Shown: positions 1 to 7,752 of the stretch, piece after piece
Layout: every line of letters begins with the position of its first letter
Numbering within the stretch: position 1 is the stretch's first letter
Origin: Patescibacteria group bacterium
GTDB taxonomy: Bacteria > Patescibacteriota > Microgenomatia > UBA1400 > MFAQ01
Direction of reading: 5' to 3'
DNA length: 26,707 nucleotides
NCBI GenBank assembly: GCA_018819325.1
Contig: JAHJQJ010000082.1
Location: 1-26,707, forward strand
Made by a program: the position numbers and the translations under genes
The notes under the pieces: model-generated
Database searches by the model: none
The model's input: only the letters and a program-made list of their open reading frames with translations
Told to the model about the DNA's origin: nothing

Positions 1-1
1 A

Positions 2-100
2 GAATACCAATTACCTGGAGAAGAGGTCAAAACAAAAACTCTACTTAAGATGGATGAAGAACAAAAACTACTCTATGACGTTATCCACAATCGTGCCTAA
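2..100 (+). CDS. C-terminal end of an unidentified protein (cut by window edge)
   Basis: An open frame runs from the first bases of the window to a TAA at 98-100 and gives 32 residues ending in LLYDVIHNRA. It is charged and helix-like, with no motif I recognise. The start lies outside the window. The frame is open from the edge and reads in the same direction as the next gene, so it is probably the real tail of an upstream gene, but 33 codons are weak evidence. The 77 bases to the next gene hold no clear terminator. Confidence 0.45.
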   Translation, partial: EYQLPGEEVKTKTLLKMDEEQKLLYDVIHNRA

Positions 101-177
101 CTTCTAAACTTCAAGGGTGTCCCATTGCGGAAGACAGGAACATGGCCAATAAAAAATGAGGTGAACATCTTTATAAA

Positions 178-969
178 ATGAATAAAAGCTATAAATTTTT
201 TGTTGGACTTACAATCTTAATATTAGTAGTTGTTCTTTTTCTTAAGCAAAATACAATTTTTCGCAAGACAAATTCTCCTTTAAATTTAATTCTTTGGGTT
301 TGGGAGCGTCCAGAAAATTTATACTTCATGAAAAATGAATCGGTAACTTATGCCTATCTTGCTGGTACCGCAACAAAAACAGACGATAACCTTGTCTTGT
401 ATTCTCGCCAACAACCCTTAAGAATTCCTGATGGAAGCACCACAATAGCCACAGTCAGAATTGAAGATAGAACCAGAGAAGCCACATTTGAAGAATCCGA
501 TATCGAAACGATTACTAATTTTATTGTTAAATCGTGTACAGTCAATCTTAAAAATATTAGTTGCCAAATTGATTTTGATGCTACTCAATCGCAAATTGAG
601 TTTTATAAAAAACTAATTTTATCGGTTAGAAAGAAACTACCTACGGATATTAAACTATCAATTACCTCACTAGTTTCATGGTGCACCAATAACAGCTCGT
701 GGTTTGATAACTTACCCATTAACGAAGTGGTACCCATGTTTTTTAGATTAGGAAAAGACTCTAATCTTTACTGGAAGAAAATTGAAAACGGCAAGCTAAA
801 CCTTAATCACACATGCCAAAAATCAATTGGCATATCTACCGACGAACGTTTACCGGACAAATCATATCTCACAGGTAAAAATATTTATATCTTTAATCAT
901 CAATACTGGGATAAATCAAACTGGGATATAATTAAGTCAGAAATTGAAAAGGTTTTAAATGAAAATTAA
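178..969 (+). CDS. DUF3142-family protein with N-terminal membrane anchor
   Basis: The 263-residue product starts with a short basic segment and one hydrophobic helix (about residues 7-23), so the bulk should lie outside the membrane or be released after cleavage. The rest carries landmarks that I associate with the DUF3142 family: LWVWERPENL near residue 40, a YAYLAG block, VRIEDR, CQIDFDATQSQ near residue 130, LSITSLVSWC, a VPMFFRLG block and a late STDE followed by an aromatic-rich end. The QIDFDA and SWC blocks recall a glycosidase-like barrel, but no activity is established to my knowledge. A TATAAA-like box lies just before the ATG. The next frame begins inside its last codons, so the two are probably co-transcribed. 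Confidence 0.75.
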   Translation: MNKSYKFFVGLTILILVVVLFLKQNTIFRKTNSPLNLILWVWERPENLYFMKNESVTYAYLAGTATKTDDNLVLYSRQQPLRIPDGSTTIATVRIEDRTREATFEESDIETITNFIVKSCTVNLKNISCQIDFDATQSQIEFYKKLILSVRKKLPTDIKLSITSLVSWCTNNSSWFDNLPINEVVPMFFRLGKDSNLYWKKIENGKLNLNHTCQKSIGISTDERLPDKSYLTGKNIYIFNHQYWDKSNWDIIKSEIEKVLNEN

Positions 970-989
970 ATTACTGGTTACCATTTTAC

Positions 990-1706
990 TTGGGTTACAA
1001 CCACACTGACTCAAAGAAAACTCCTCTATTATCTGCAAGATTAAAACTATATTTAAGCAACCTTTTCTCCAAAGAACTATCTGCATTTATTATTGGAAAC
1101 AGTGGTTTTATGCAAAAACCACTTAAAAGATACCTTAAATTAACAGCATTCAATCGCTCGTTTATCTTGAACGACATGGAATCAGCTAATTTATTAGCCA
1201 AGAACATTGCGTTAACAGATCCGCTTTTAACTTCAGCCTTCAATCAATATTTAAACGCTGGTAGTCTTGCAAAAAAAAGACTTATTGCGGCTAAAATACT
1301 TGTTGACTATCCGTTAGTTTACCCACAAATTGGTAAAAATTTTGATGAATTTGCAAATATGCCAATTAGTAACTTAAAACAGATCGATAACTATCGTCGT
1401 AATTGGGTATGGGGTTTTACCTGTATTGATGATAGATACAAACCAGAAAATTTTTATGAGTCCGAAGTAGATAAAAAAATCACAGATACCAATCCTATAA
1501 ACTATTTAATGAAAACGGTTATTAATTATATGATTCAAAATCCTTCCTATTCTGATCCAAAATTGTTGCATCAAATTGTTAATGTTGGCCACTACGCTGC
1601 TTGTCAAGACGAAGAAACACCAGATCTGTCAAGACAAGCCTTTCAACTACTACATACCAGGTATCCGAATACCTACTGGGCAAAACAAACTCCATATTGG
1701 TATTAA
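990..1706 (+). CDS. Hypothetical protein, partner of the DUF3142 gene; start uncertain
   Basis: I do not recognise this 238-residue protein. It is helical, with several Trp and Tyr residues, a RRNWVWGF block near residue 137 and a C-terminal stretch of helix-turn-helix repeats that could be TPR-like. The frame opens with TTG at 990, a poor start. An ATG at 959, overlapping the end of the DUF3142 gene, begins MKIKLLVTILLG, a good signal-peptide start, but in a frame offset by one base that stops at 1007-1009. Joining the frames near 988-990 would give a normal secreted protein. So this is either a frameshifted gene, a sequencing error, or a gene that really starts at the TTG. It meets the next gene head to head at the 3' end with a gap of 10 bases. 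Confidence 0.55.
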   Translation: MGYNHTDSKKTPLLSARLKLYLSNLFSKELSAFIIGNSGFMQKPLKRYLKLTAFNRSFILNDMESANLLAKNIALTDPLLTSAFNQYLNAGSLAKKRLIAAKILVDYPLVYPQIGKNFDEFANMPISNLKQIDNYRRNWVWGFTCIDDRYKPENFYESEVDKKITDTNPINYLMKTVINYMIQNPSYSDPKLLHQIVNVGHYAACQDEETPDLSRQAFQLLHTRYPNTYWAKQTPYWY

Positions 1707-1716
1707 GACGCCTATT

Positions 1717-2889
1717 CTAAAGTATTTCAAGTAACTTCTCCTCAACCTGATTCAGGTGTATATCAACCCCACCCAATATCCTTAAAACCAATTCTCTCAC
1801 AACTTCTACATCTATGTTAGATTCATCAATATTTGAAAGAAAACTTTTACCATATAATGAAATCCATTTTTTACCCCCAGAATCTTTGCATCCAGAAAGC
1901 GTCGAGACAGACTCAATAATTTTCTGGCTAATCTCATTATTCCTATTAGACACCGCGGATCGAAAACGTACAGATCTATTTTTCTCACCAAACAAATTTC
2001 TAAAATCAATCTCAAACAAAAATGCTTCTTTCTCATTCCACCCACTAACGTTTCTAGGTATTATGTCTTGCAGATTTTTTGTTAAAAATCTAACAAAACC
2101 CACATTCTTTGAACCCAAGACATGACCTTTTTCTACAATGATATTTTCAACCATCTCTGCAACATAAGTCAAACCATCTGGTTTATGTTCGTTAATAAAA
2201 TCAAGTGCCGCCCGATGGTTGTGATAAATTTTTTGGGCTAATTTAACTACTGGATCATTTTTCATAATATCTTGTTTAATAATTTTTACATAGTCTTTTA
2301 AATAGTTTACTACCTTGGGCAATAATGAGCCAGAATAAGTGTTAATAATTTTTTCTAAATTAGAACGAATCTCATCATAAGAAATTGACACATAATGCTC
2401 AGCATCAATTTCGTCAATAACCTCACGGCCATCAGGTGTTAAAAACACAAAGGCATGCTTGCAATTTGGATAGTGTGTAGAAATAGTTTCACGATATCGT
2501 CTTAACTGATCTGAATGCTCACCAGATAACTGCTTATTTTCTATTGCAATCACAAACTCAGGATGTTCAATTAAAATATCAATATTCCGCCATTCTCTAT
2601 ACACATTAACCTTGAAAAGATCACAGTTTTTAAAATCAAACTCACTTGTCCAACAAATTTTATCTGAAGCAAAAACATGTTTCAAAAATGGTTTTAAAAA
2701 GCGTTGATCAAGCTTATGATTTTCATTTGGGTCCAACAACCATTTTAAAAAATTAGAATGTCGAATTTCATAATCTTCGATTTTTAATATAGAAAAAATA
2801 TTAGGAACATTTAATTTTAAACTTGGTTTAACCAATTCAAGTTCTTTGTCTAATTCATTTAGTTTCTTAACAATATCCATACTTACCAT
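1717..2889 (-). CDS. PD-(D/E)XK nuclease family protein (PDDEXK_4-like)
   Basis: This 390-residue protein has the outline of the PDDEXK_4 group. An N-terminal block NIFSILKIEDYEIRHSNFL (about 30-48) precedes the nuclease core: NIDILI with Asp104, then VIAIENKQ with Glu117 and Lys119, then Gln128 in a DQLRRY helix. These are the D, E-x-K and Q positions expected for metal-dependent cleavage. The C-terminal half is of unknown role. Proteins of this kind occur as solitary genes in accessory and defence regions; the substrate is presumably DNA, by inference. A second ATG three codons in (2880) is an equally good start. It reads opposite to its neighbours and is followed upstream by the 59-bp repeat and then the ATPase gene. 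Confidence 0.8.
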   Translation of the reverse strand: MVSMDIVKKLNELDKELELVKPSLKLNVPNIFSILKIEDYEIRHSNFLKWLLDPNENHKLDQRFLKPFLKHVFASDKICWTSEFDFKNCDLFKVNVYREWRNIDILIEHPEFVIAIENKQLSGEHSDQLRRYRETISTHYPNCKHAFVFLTPDGREVIDEIDAEHYVSISYDEIRSNLEKIINTYSGSLLPKVVNYLKDYVKIIKQDIMKNDPVVKLAQKIYHNHRAALDFINEHKPDGLTYVAEMVENIIVEKGHVLGSKNVGFVRFLTKNLQDIIPRNVSGWNEKEAFLFEIDFRNLFGEKNRSVRFRSAVSNRNNEISQKIIESVSTLSGCKDSGGKKWISLYGKSFLSNIDESNIDVEVVRELVLRILGGVDIHLNQVEEKLLEIL

Positions 2890-2904
2890 CTATTTTAACA
2901 CCCA

Positions 2905-2963
2905 CTAAACCACTCCCACTAAATACTTCCAAACCACATACATGCCATAGGTATCCAACTTGC
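2905..2963 (-). pseudogene. Relic of a DUF2779 gene 3' end, copy 1 of a 59-bp direct repeat
   Basis: The minus strand reads KLDTYGMYVVWKYLVGVV then stop, which parallels the C-terminus of the intact DUF2779 nuclease at 6239-7651 (KLDTLAMVEIWKKLSLV, stop). The frame stays open on the upstream side for about 30 further codons with no clear homology. It matches 4497-4555 at 54 of 59 positions without gaps. The two copies bracket the ATPase gene. I infer the remains of one or two lost DUF2779 genes. Confidence 0.6.
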
Positions 2964-3029
2964 CTTCCAAGCAATATTTGCTATCAACCATCGCCACAAA
3001 CACATAAACTACAATATCCCTACGATTAA

Positions 3030-3088
3030 TATACTTACGAGTATACTAATTAGCACTACTGGTGTATAATTGGTCATACGACCAATTA
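3030..3088 (+). promoter_or_regulatory. Promoter with two palindromes upstream of the ATPase gene
   Basis: A TATAAT box lies at 3065-3070. It overlaps a perfect inverted repeat, TAATTGGTC at 3067-3075 and GACCAATTA at 3080-3088, with a 4-base loop. A second inverted repeat, TATACT at 3030-3035 and AGTATA at 3040-3045, sits about where the -35 region would be. The first palindrome lies over and just after the -10 box, where a repressor would act; both could also be simple hairpins. The gene starts at 3098. Confidence 0.5.
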
Positions 3089-3097
3089 ATACACTCT

Positions 3098-4489
3098 ATG
3101 AAATTTATCAATCGCAAACAAGAAACAGCTAAACTCAATGAACTCTGGGAACAAAAGCGTGCGCAACTTGTTGTAATGTACGGCAAACGTCGCGTAGGTA
3201 AAACCGAACTAATTAAACAATTCATAAAAGATGGCAGGGGCATCTACTTCCTGGCTGATAAACGCACTCTCAAAGACCAACTGCTCGAATTTGCACGCGT
3301 AGTAGGGAATTACTTTAATGATGAATTTGTGGCCAAAAAAGGCTTTGACGACTGGCTCGAAGCATTTCAATACCTAAAGCAAAAAGCAAAAAATAAACAA
3401 ATAGTGGTAGCTCTGGATGAATACCCTTACCTAGTAGAAACAGATAGCGCAACCAGCTCACTTTTTCAAAAAATTTGGGATGAAATCATAAAAGATACTC
3501 AGATATATCTCATTCTATGTGGTTCCAGCATTGCCATGATGGAATCAGAAGTGCTATCAGAAAAAGCTCCATTATATGGACGCAAAACAGGCCTTTTATT
3601 GATTGAGTCAATGAACTATCAGGCCAGTCTTGGATTTTTTCCACACACTTCGTTTGAAAAGTTTATGAAATTTTACAGCATCACTGGAGGTATGCCGGCA
3701 TACATGCAACAATTTTCACAATATGATTCCGTTGAAAAAGCAGTTAAAAGTCTATGCTGGGACAAGCAAGGACTATATCACCATGAGGTAAATCTGGCTC
3801 TTAAACAAGAACTACGTACTCCAAATAACTATTTTGCTATTCTCAAAGCCATAGCTTGGGGTAAAACACAAACTGGTGAAATTGCAAGCTACTCAGGGCT
3901 CGAACCACAACTGGTAAACAAATATATGGACACTTTAATTAGGCTTCAATTTGTACAACGAGAGGTGCCGGTGACTGAAGAAAAACCACATAAGTCACGC
4001 AAGGGAATCTATATTCTGACAGAGAATTTTGTACGATTCTGGTTCCAATATGTATATGCCTTCACAAGTGACTTAGAGATAAGTAATTACAGTCAAGTAA
4101 ACAAACGATTTCAGAAATACAGCAATATATTAGAGGCAATTACCTATGAAAATGTCGCCAGGACTCACCTAAAGACTCTTTCTTCTCAACTCTTTCCGTG
4201 TGATCGAGTCGGTCGGTATTGGAACTCTTTGGTAGAAATTGACGGTGTAGGCTTTAATCAGGCAGAGAAAAAAATAGTTTTCATGGAGGCAAAATGGTCC
4301 AACTCTAAGCAAGGCAACAGGACATTCAACAAACTCAGACAAAAAGCTAAATCTGTACCATGGAATACTAATGACAGACAAGAATACTATATTATTTATT
4401 CAAAATCTGGTTTTACTAAGGATTTGCTTAAATTAAATACACAGAAGAAGAATCTATTCTTAGTACACCAAGACAAAATCGTAATCTAA
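3098..4489 (+). CDS. ATP-binding protein, archaeal-type ATPase (ATPase_2) with DUF234 nuclease-like C-terminus
   Basis: The 463-residue protein is an AAA-type ATPase of a group common in archaea and scattered in bacteria. Walker A is GKRRVGKT at 29-36 and Walker B is VVALDE ending at Asp107-Glu108, followed by a LILCGSS sensor strand and the usual YGRKTG block. A winged-helix-like middle carries QTGEIASYSGL, and the C-terminal part (from about residue 305) has FVRFWFQYV, then EIDGVG and FMEAKW, a D...E-x-K pattern typical of the nuclease-like DUF234 end. I chose the ATG at 3098 over a GTG at 3062 because the earlier codon lies inside the TATAAT box. Its role is unknown; such genes often travel alone with mobile DNA, and this one lies between two 59-bp repeats. 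Confidence 0.82.
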   Translation: MKFINRKQETAKLNELWEQKRAQLVVMYGKRRVGKTELIKQFIKDGRGIYFLADKRTLKDQLLEFARVVGNYFNDEFVAKKGFDDWLEAFQYLKQKAKNKQIVVALDEYPYLVETDSATSSLFQKIWDEIIKDTQIYLILCGSSIAMMESEVLSEKAPLYGRKTGLLLIESMNYQASLGFFPHTSFEKFMKFYSITGGMPAYMQQFSQYDSVEKAVKSLCWDKQGLYHHEVNLALKQELRTPNNYFAILKAIAWGKTQTGEIASYSGLEPQLVNKYMDTLIRLQFVQREVPVTEEKPHKSRKGIYILTENFVRFWFQYVYAFTSDLEISNYSQVNKRFQKYSNILEAITYENVARTHLKTLSSQLFPCDRVGRYWNSLVEIDGVGFNQAEKKIVFMEAKWSNSKQGNRTFNKLRQKAKSVPWNTNDRQEYYIIYSKSGFTKDLLKLNTQKKNLFLVHQDKIVI

Positions 4490-4496
4490 AAACTAT

Positions 4497-4555
4497 CTAA
4501 ACCATCCCCACCAAATACTTCCAAACTACATACATGCCATAGGTATCTAACTTGC
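4497..4555 (-). pseudogene. Relic of a DUF2779 gene 3' end, copy 2 of a 59-bp direct repeat
   Basis: The minus strand reads KLDTYGMYVVWKYLVGMV then stop, nearly identical to copy 1 at 2905-2963 (5 differences in 59 bases, no gaps). The similarity ends abruptly at 4555, and 10 bases on the TATAAT box of the DUF3800 gene begins, so nothing of the former gene body is left here. Together with copy 1 it flanks the ATPase gene as a direct repeat. Confidence 0.6.
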
Positions 4556-4564
4556 AGTGTAAAA

Positions 4565-4570
4565 TATAAT
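4565..4570 (+). promoter_or_regulatory. -10 box directly upstream of the DUF3800 start
   Basis: TATAAT is a perfect consensus box, with only 4 bases between it and the ATG at 4575. Transcription would begin at or inside the start codon. I see no good -35 element. Confidence 0.5.
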
Positions 4571-4574
4571 AAAT

Positions 4575-5393
4575 ATGAATCTAGCTACATTATTCATAGA
4601 CGAATCTGGTAAATCTAGTCTTGTAGAAAAAGCAAGCGAACCTTTTATATTAACAGGCATCATTTTAGATGAAGACGACAAGCAAATAGTTGAAGGTTTC
4701 TTTGGGTATATAAAACTTAAGTATGATATTGATCCAACAACTCCATTTCATAGCTACGACATATTTGAAAATGATAAAACCAAACTTCCCAACTCAGAAC
4801 TAATTTCTCTATCTATCAAACTGGCTGAATTTATTTCACTAATACCAGCAAAGATGTATGTAATAGTTATCGACAAAAAGGAGTTCAAGAATGCTTTGGG
4901 GATTAAATCTGATGAAGATTTCAAGGGATCATCGAAAAAGAAAGAGCTTAAACAATTCCCTTATCGTATTATGGCAACATATTTATTTGGTGTATTTGGA
5001 AAATATCTAGAGAAAAACAATAAAATTGGACAAGCTATCGCAGACTCCAGACGTGGGGCCGACTACGAACTAATTAGAACTTTAAGTATAGTAAAGCAAG
5101 GACATGCTGCGGTAAAAAAAGATGTTCAAGACTCAATTAAATCTAGATTAAATGCCTTGTGCTTTGCCGAAAAGGGATTTCTATCTGGCGGAGTCGAAAT
5201 AACCGATTTAATTTCATATATATCTTTTATTAGAGCCAGAAAACTTTTAACAAAATTTTCTGACACAGGAGTTGACAAAATCTGGCCACAAATAAAATCA
5301 AGAGCAAAATTTGTAAAATTAAATGAAAATCAAATTAGAAAATTTTTTGGCATAAAAAAAGGAGAGGTTCATAAATATCTCAAAACAACTTAA
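4575..5393 (+). CDS. DUF3800 domain-containing protein (RNase H-like fold predicted)
   Basis: The 272-residue product opens with ATLFIDESGK, the hallmark N-terminus of DUF3800, and later has IGQAIADSRRG near residue 155 and ITDLISYISF near residue 213, matching the other acidic blocks of the family. These acidic positions are thought to form an RNase H-like or nuclease-type centre, but no reaction is firmly established. DUF3800 genes are common in phage, plasmid and defence neighbourhoods, which fits the surrounding nuclease genes. A TATAAT box at 4565-4570 ends 4 bases before the ATG, so the transcript should be leaderless or nearly so. Confidence 0.8.
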   Translation: MNLATLFIDESGKSSLVEKASEPFILTGIILDEDDKQIVEGFFGYIKLKYDIDPTTPFHSYDIFENDKTKLPNSELISLSIKLAEFISLIPAKMYVIVIDKKEFKNALGIKSDEDFKGSSKKKELKQFPYRIMATYLFGVFGKYLEKNNKIGQAIADSRRGADYELIRTLSIVKQGHAAVKKDVQDSIKSRLNALCFAEKGFLSGGVEITDLISYISFIRARKLLTKFSDTGVDKIWPQIKSRAKFVKLNENQIRKFFGIKKGEVHKYLKTT

Positions 5394-5538
5394 GTTATTT
5401 ATGAACCCCACCTAACGGCGGGTGATCATTTATCTGTATTATGACACATCTTGTCAAGATCTGTGCAACAATATTCCACCACGGACGTGTCGTAGCCTTG
5501 CCACATCAAGGTAGGGGACTTGGTATAAAATACTCTTA

Positions 5539-6234
5539 ATGCCCAACAAGAAAAAGACTACCAAAACCAAGAAAGCCTCTATTTCCAAGAAAAAGATTGC
5601 TGGTGTCATTGCTGGCACCATCATTGCCGGCTCTTCTTTTTGGGCCTTAAAATCCGGCAACCATAAAGTTATTCTCCCCACATATCAAGCAGGCAGGGTA
5701 ATTGATGGGGATACCTTTGACACAAAAAATGGACAAAGAATCCGACTGGCTGGCCTGGACGCCCCCGAAATAGGTTTCTGCGGCGCCGATGAAGCCAAAA
5801 AAGAACTGGAGAAACTTATTAAAAACAAACCGCTGTACATCAAGGTCATTTATGTTGACATGGGCCGACGATTAATAAGTTATGTTTACACCCCCAAGGG
5901 TTTAATTACTACCCAGCTACTCAAGACCGGCTGGGCCAGAGTTGTCATGGGTAACAACGTAGAAAAACAGGCCCTGATTGCCGCCTCTGAATACGCTAAA
6001 AAAAACAATCTGGGTATTTACAGCCCCAAGTGCCTTTCTAAAACACCTGAAAAACCTGGTTGTACAATCAAAGGAAATGTAAGAAAAGAACGAGATACAA
6101 AAATATACTCCATGCCAGGTTGCTCAGCCTACGAACAAATTTTTGTTCAAAAAGACAACGGAGATCAGTGGTTCTGCACCGAGGCCGAGGCCAAAAAGGC
6201 CGGTTTTAAGCGTGCAGGGAATTGCACCAACTGA
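5539..6234 (+). CDS. Membrane-anchored SNase-like (thermonuclease) protein with Cys-rich C-terminal domain
   Basis: The 231-residue protein has a Lys-rich N-terminus, one hydrophobic helix (about 20-38), and then a staphylococcal-nuclease domain: VIDGDTF near 54-60, QRIRLAGLDAPE with the catalytic-type Arg, Asp and Glu, and DMGRRLISYVY holding the second Arg. All main catalytic positions look present, so it is probably an active, outward-facing calcium-dependent nuclease. The C-terminal part (about 176-229) has IKGN, KIYSMPGCSAY and WFCTEAEAKKAGF, a small Cys-containing module that I recall from other bacterial SNase proteins. Such enzymes could feed nucleotide salvage in a symbiont without full nucleotide synthesis; that is inference. 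A TATAAAAT box at 5524-5531 lies just before the ATG. The gene meets the minus-strand nuclease gene tail to tail. Confidence 0.88.
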   Translation: MPNKKKTTKTKKASISKKKIAGVIAGTIIAGSSFWALKSGNHKVILPTYQAGRVIDGDTFDTKNGQRIRLAGLDAPEIGFCGADEAKKELEKLIKNKPLYIKVIYVDMGRRLISYVYTPKGLITTQLLKTGWARVVMGNNVEKQALIAASEYAKKNNLGIYSPKCLSKTPEKPGCTIKGNVRKERDTKIYSMPGCSAYEQIFVQKDNGDQWFCTEAEAKKAGFKRAGNCTN

Positions 6235-6238
6235 AAGG

Positions 6239-7651
6239 CTAAACTAAACTAAGTTTTTTCCAAATCTCTACCATGGCCAGGGTATCTAGTTTGCAGTAGT
6301 CCAGCAGATCGTAAAAGGCAGTTTGATTTTTACCCTTGCCTCTTCTGCCGTGAACTAGGTTGTACCAAGTCATCATCGCCTGATCACCTTGACTGACGGT
6401 TAGCTTTTTGTAACTTAACTCTGGCACCAAAACAGGCAAAACGTTTTTAATTGAACAACTGCCATGAAACCTGTGGTCTACATACAGACATTTAGAAAAA
6501 ATCTCCATTAAATCAAAAACCCTTTTGTTAATATCAAGCAACTGTTTGGCAAACTTGGGTTGAAGCTCGGCCAACTCCTTGTTTCTACCCATCTCAAAAC
6601 CTTTGTTCCAGACAATTACCGAACCTTTGGTACCAATGTCTTTAATCAGCTGTTCACAAAGAGCCCGACTGGGGTCTTCGTCTTTAAGCCATAAAAACTC
6701 TTTGTGTTCCAGCTTGCCATCTCTGCTATCTAATATATGCAAAGAATACTGAAACACCGTTTGCTGATACGGCTTTTGACCATTGTATAAAGGCAAAGCA
6801 GAGTTAAAAGTTTCGTAGTCTAAAAAATACAAGGGATAAACCAGCTTATTTAACTCTTTTTTAATTTCTTCTGCCTTTATTACTGGCGAACCTTGCTTGG
6901 CCGAGCAAACCAAGGTTTCTTGACGAAGTGAAAGTTTAAAGTAGTCCGGAATGTCAACCAAGGCGGAAATCCCCATCTGCAATAGTGATTGATACTTCTT
7001 TTTATTACCATAGGGCAGATCGTAAATAGGGGAGTCGTGTAGATTGGGGTGACACAGCTGGCTACAAGAACAGTCGTTGGGTTTATAACAATGTTCGTCT
7101 ACTGGCGGTGAGTCTGAATTCATTACCGCCAGCGCACTGATTCGCTCCCTTTTAACTTCATCTTGCAGTTTTTCTATATCCTTGCTCATGTCTTTGACCA
7201 CAAACAACTTGGAAATATTAATCTCACCTTTTTTTACATACTCGCCATTTAGGTGCAACAAATATGTTTTATTAATCGGCAACACATCTTGGCAAAGCAA
7301 GTGCTGAAAAGTGGCGTCGTATTTATTGTCTTTATCTACACTTGTAGAGCTTTTTATTTCGTATAGATCATAAATATCCTTCTCTGGATCATGCACAAAA
7401 GCGTCTAGCCTTGCATGAAACCCGCCATCCTCAACCTCATCTTGAAACGACACCGTTGCTTCTGATGAATATTTTTCCTCCATTAAAACCTCTTCTATAT
7501 ACTGCTGAGCCAGTTTTTCTATCTCGTACCCCTGCTTTATCAAAAACTTTTCGTGCTCATTTGGCTCTTTTTCCTCCGCCTGGCCATGACTCTTAGCCCA
7601 CAAGTGCAAGGGGCAGTCTAGATACATTAAAAAATCGGTCTTGGTGAGCAT
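6239..7651 (-). CDS. Cas4/RecB-like nuclease with DUF2779 (exonuclease-like) C-terminal domain
   Basis: The 470-residue protein fuses two nuclease folds. The N-terminal part begins LTKTDFLMYLDCPLHLW, the usual entry of Cas4/PDDEXK_1-type proteins, followed by ARLDAF and LYEIKSST (D...E-x-K) and a Cys cluster around residues 190-207 (CYKPNDCSCSQLC) likely to hold an iron-sulphur site with the upstream Cys. The C-terminal DUF2779 part has YFLDYETFNS, VWNKGFE, a CSIKNVLP block and DYCKLDTLAM, matching the D-x-E and later Asp of a DEDD-type exonuclease. The physiological role is unknown; the type is widespread in CPR genomes. On the minus strand a TATAAT box at 7658-7663 lies 6 bases before the ATG. 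The last 19 codons resemble both 59-bp relics upstream. Confidence 0.85.
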   Translation of the reverse strand: MLTKTDFLMYLDCPLHLWAKSHGQAEEKEPNEHEKFLIKQGYEIEKLAQQYIEEVLMEEKYSSEATVSFQDEVEDGGFHARLDAFVHDPEKDIYDLYEIKSSTSVDKDNKYDATFQHLLCQDVLPINKTYLLHLNGEYVKKGEINISKLFVVKDMSKDIEKLQDEVKRERISALAVMNSDSPPVDEHCYKPNDCSCSQLCHPNLHDSPIYDLPYGNKKKYQSLLQMGISALVDIPDYFKLSLRQETLVCSAKQGSPVIKAEEIKKELNKLVYPLYFLDYETFNSALPLYNGQKPYQQTVFQYSLHILDSRDGKLEHKEFLWLKDEDPSRALCEQLIKDIGTKGSVIVWNKGFEMGRNKELAELQPKFAKQLLDINKRVFDLMEIFSKCLYVDHRFHGSCSIKNVLPVLVPELSYKKLTVSQGDQAMMTWYNLVHGRRGKGKNQTAFYDLLDYCKLDTLAMVEIWKKLSLV

Positions 7652-7702
7652 GTATATATTATAGTATGCTTACATCAAGAAAAATCAGTAGTCAAGGATT
7701 TC

Positions 7703-7745
7703 TTGACAACTGCTATTGACAAACAAGACCATTAACATTGATAAT
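7703..7745 (+). promoter_or_regulatory. Promoter of the DUF4349 gene, short-leader type
   Basis: A consensus TTGACA at 7716-7721 is followed after 18 bases by GATAAT at 7740-7745, and the chosen ATG is at 7753, so the leader would be zero or one base long. Another TTGACA lies 13 bases earlier at 7703-7708. This favours ATG 7753 over the TTG at 7738, which falls at the edge of the -10 box. Confidence 0.6.
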
Positions 7746-7752
7746 AAATTCA

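Noticed and set aside
5394..5538. A small RNA or regulatory element in the spacer before the SNase gene
   Set aside because: Only short imperfect repeats (ATCTTG/CAAGAT and CCTTG/CAAGG) and a TATAAAAT box are seen; not enough to support more than a promoter.
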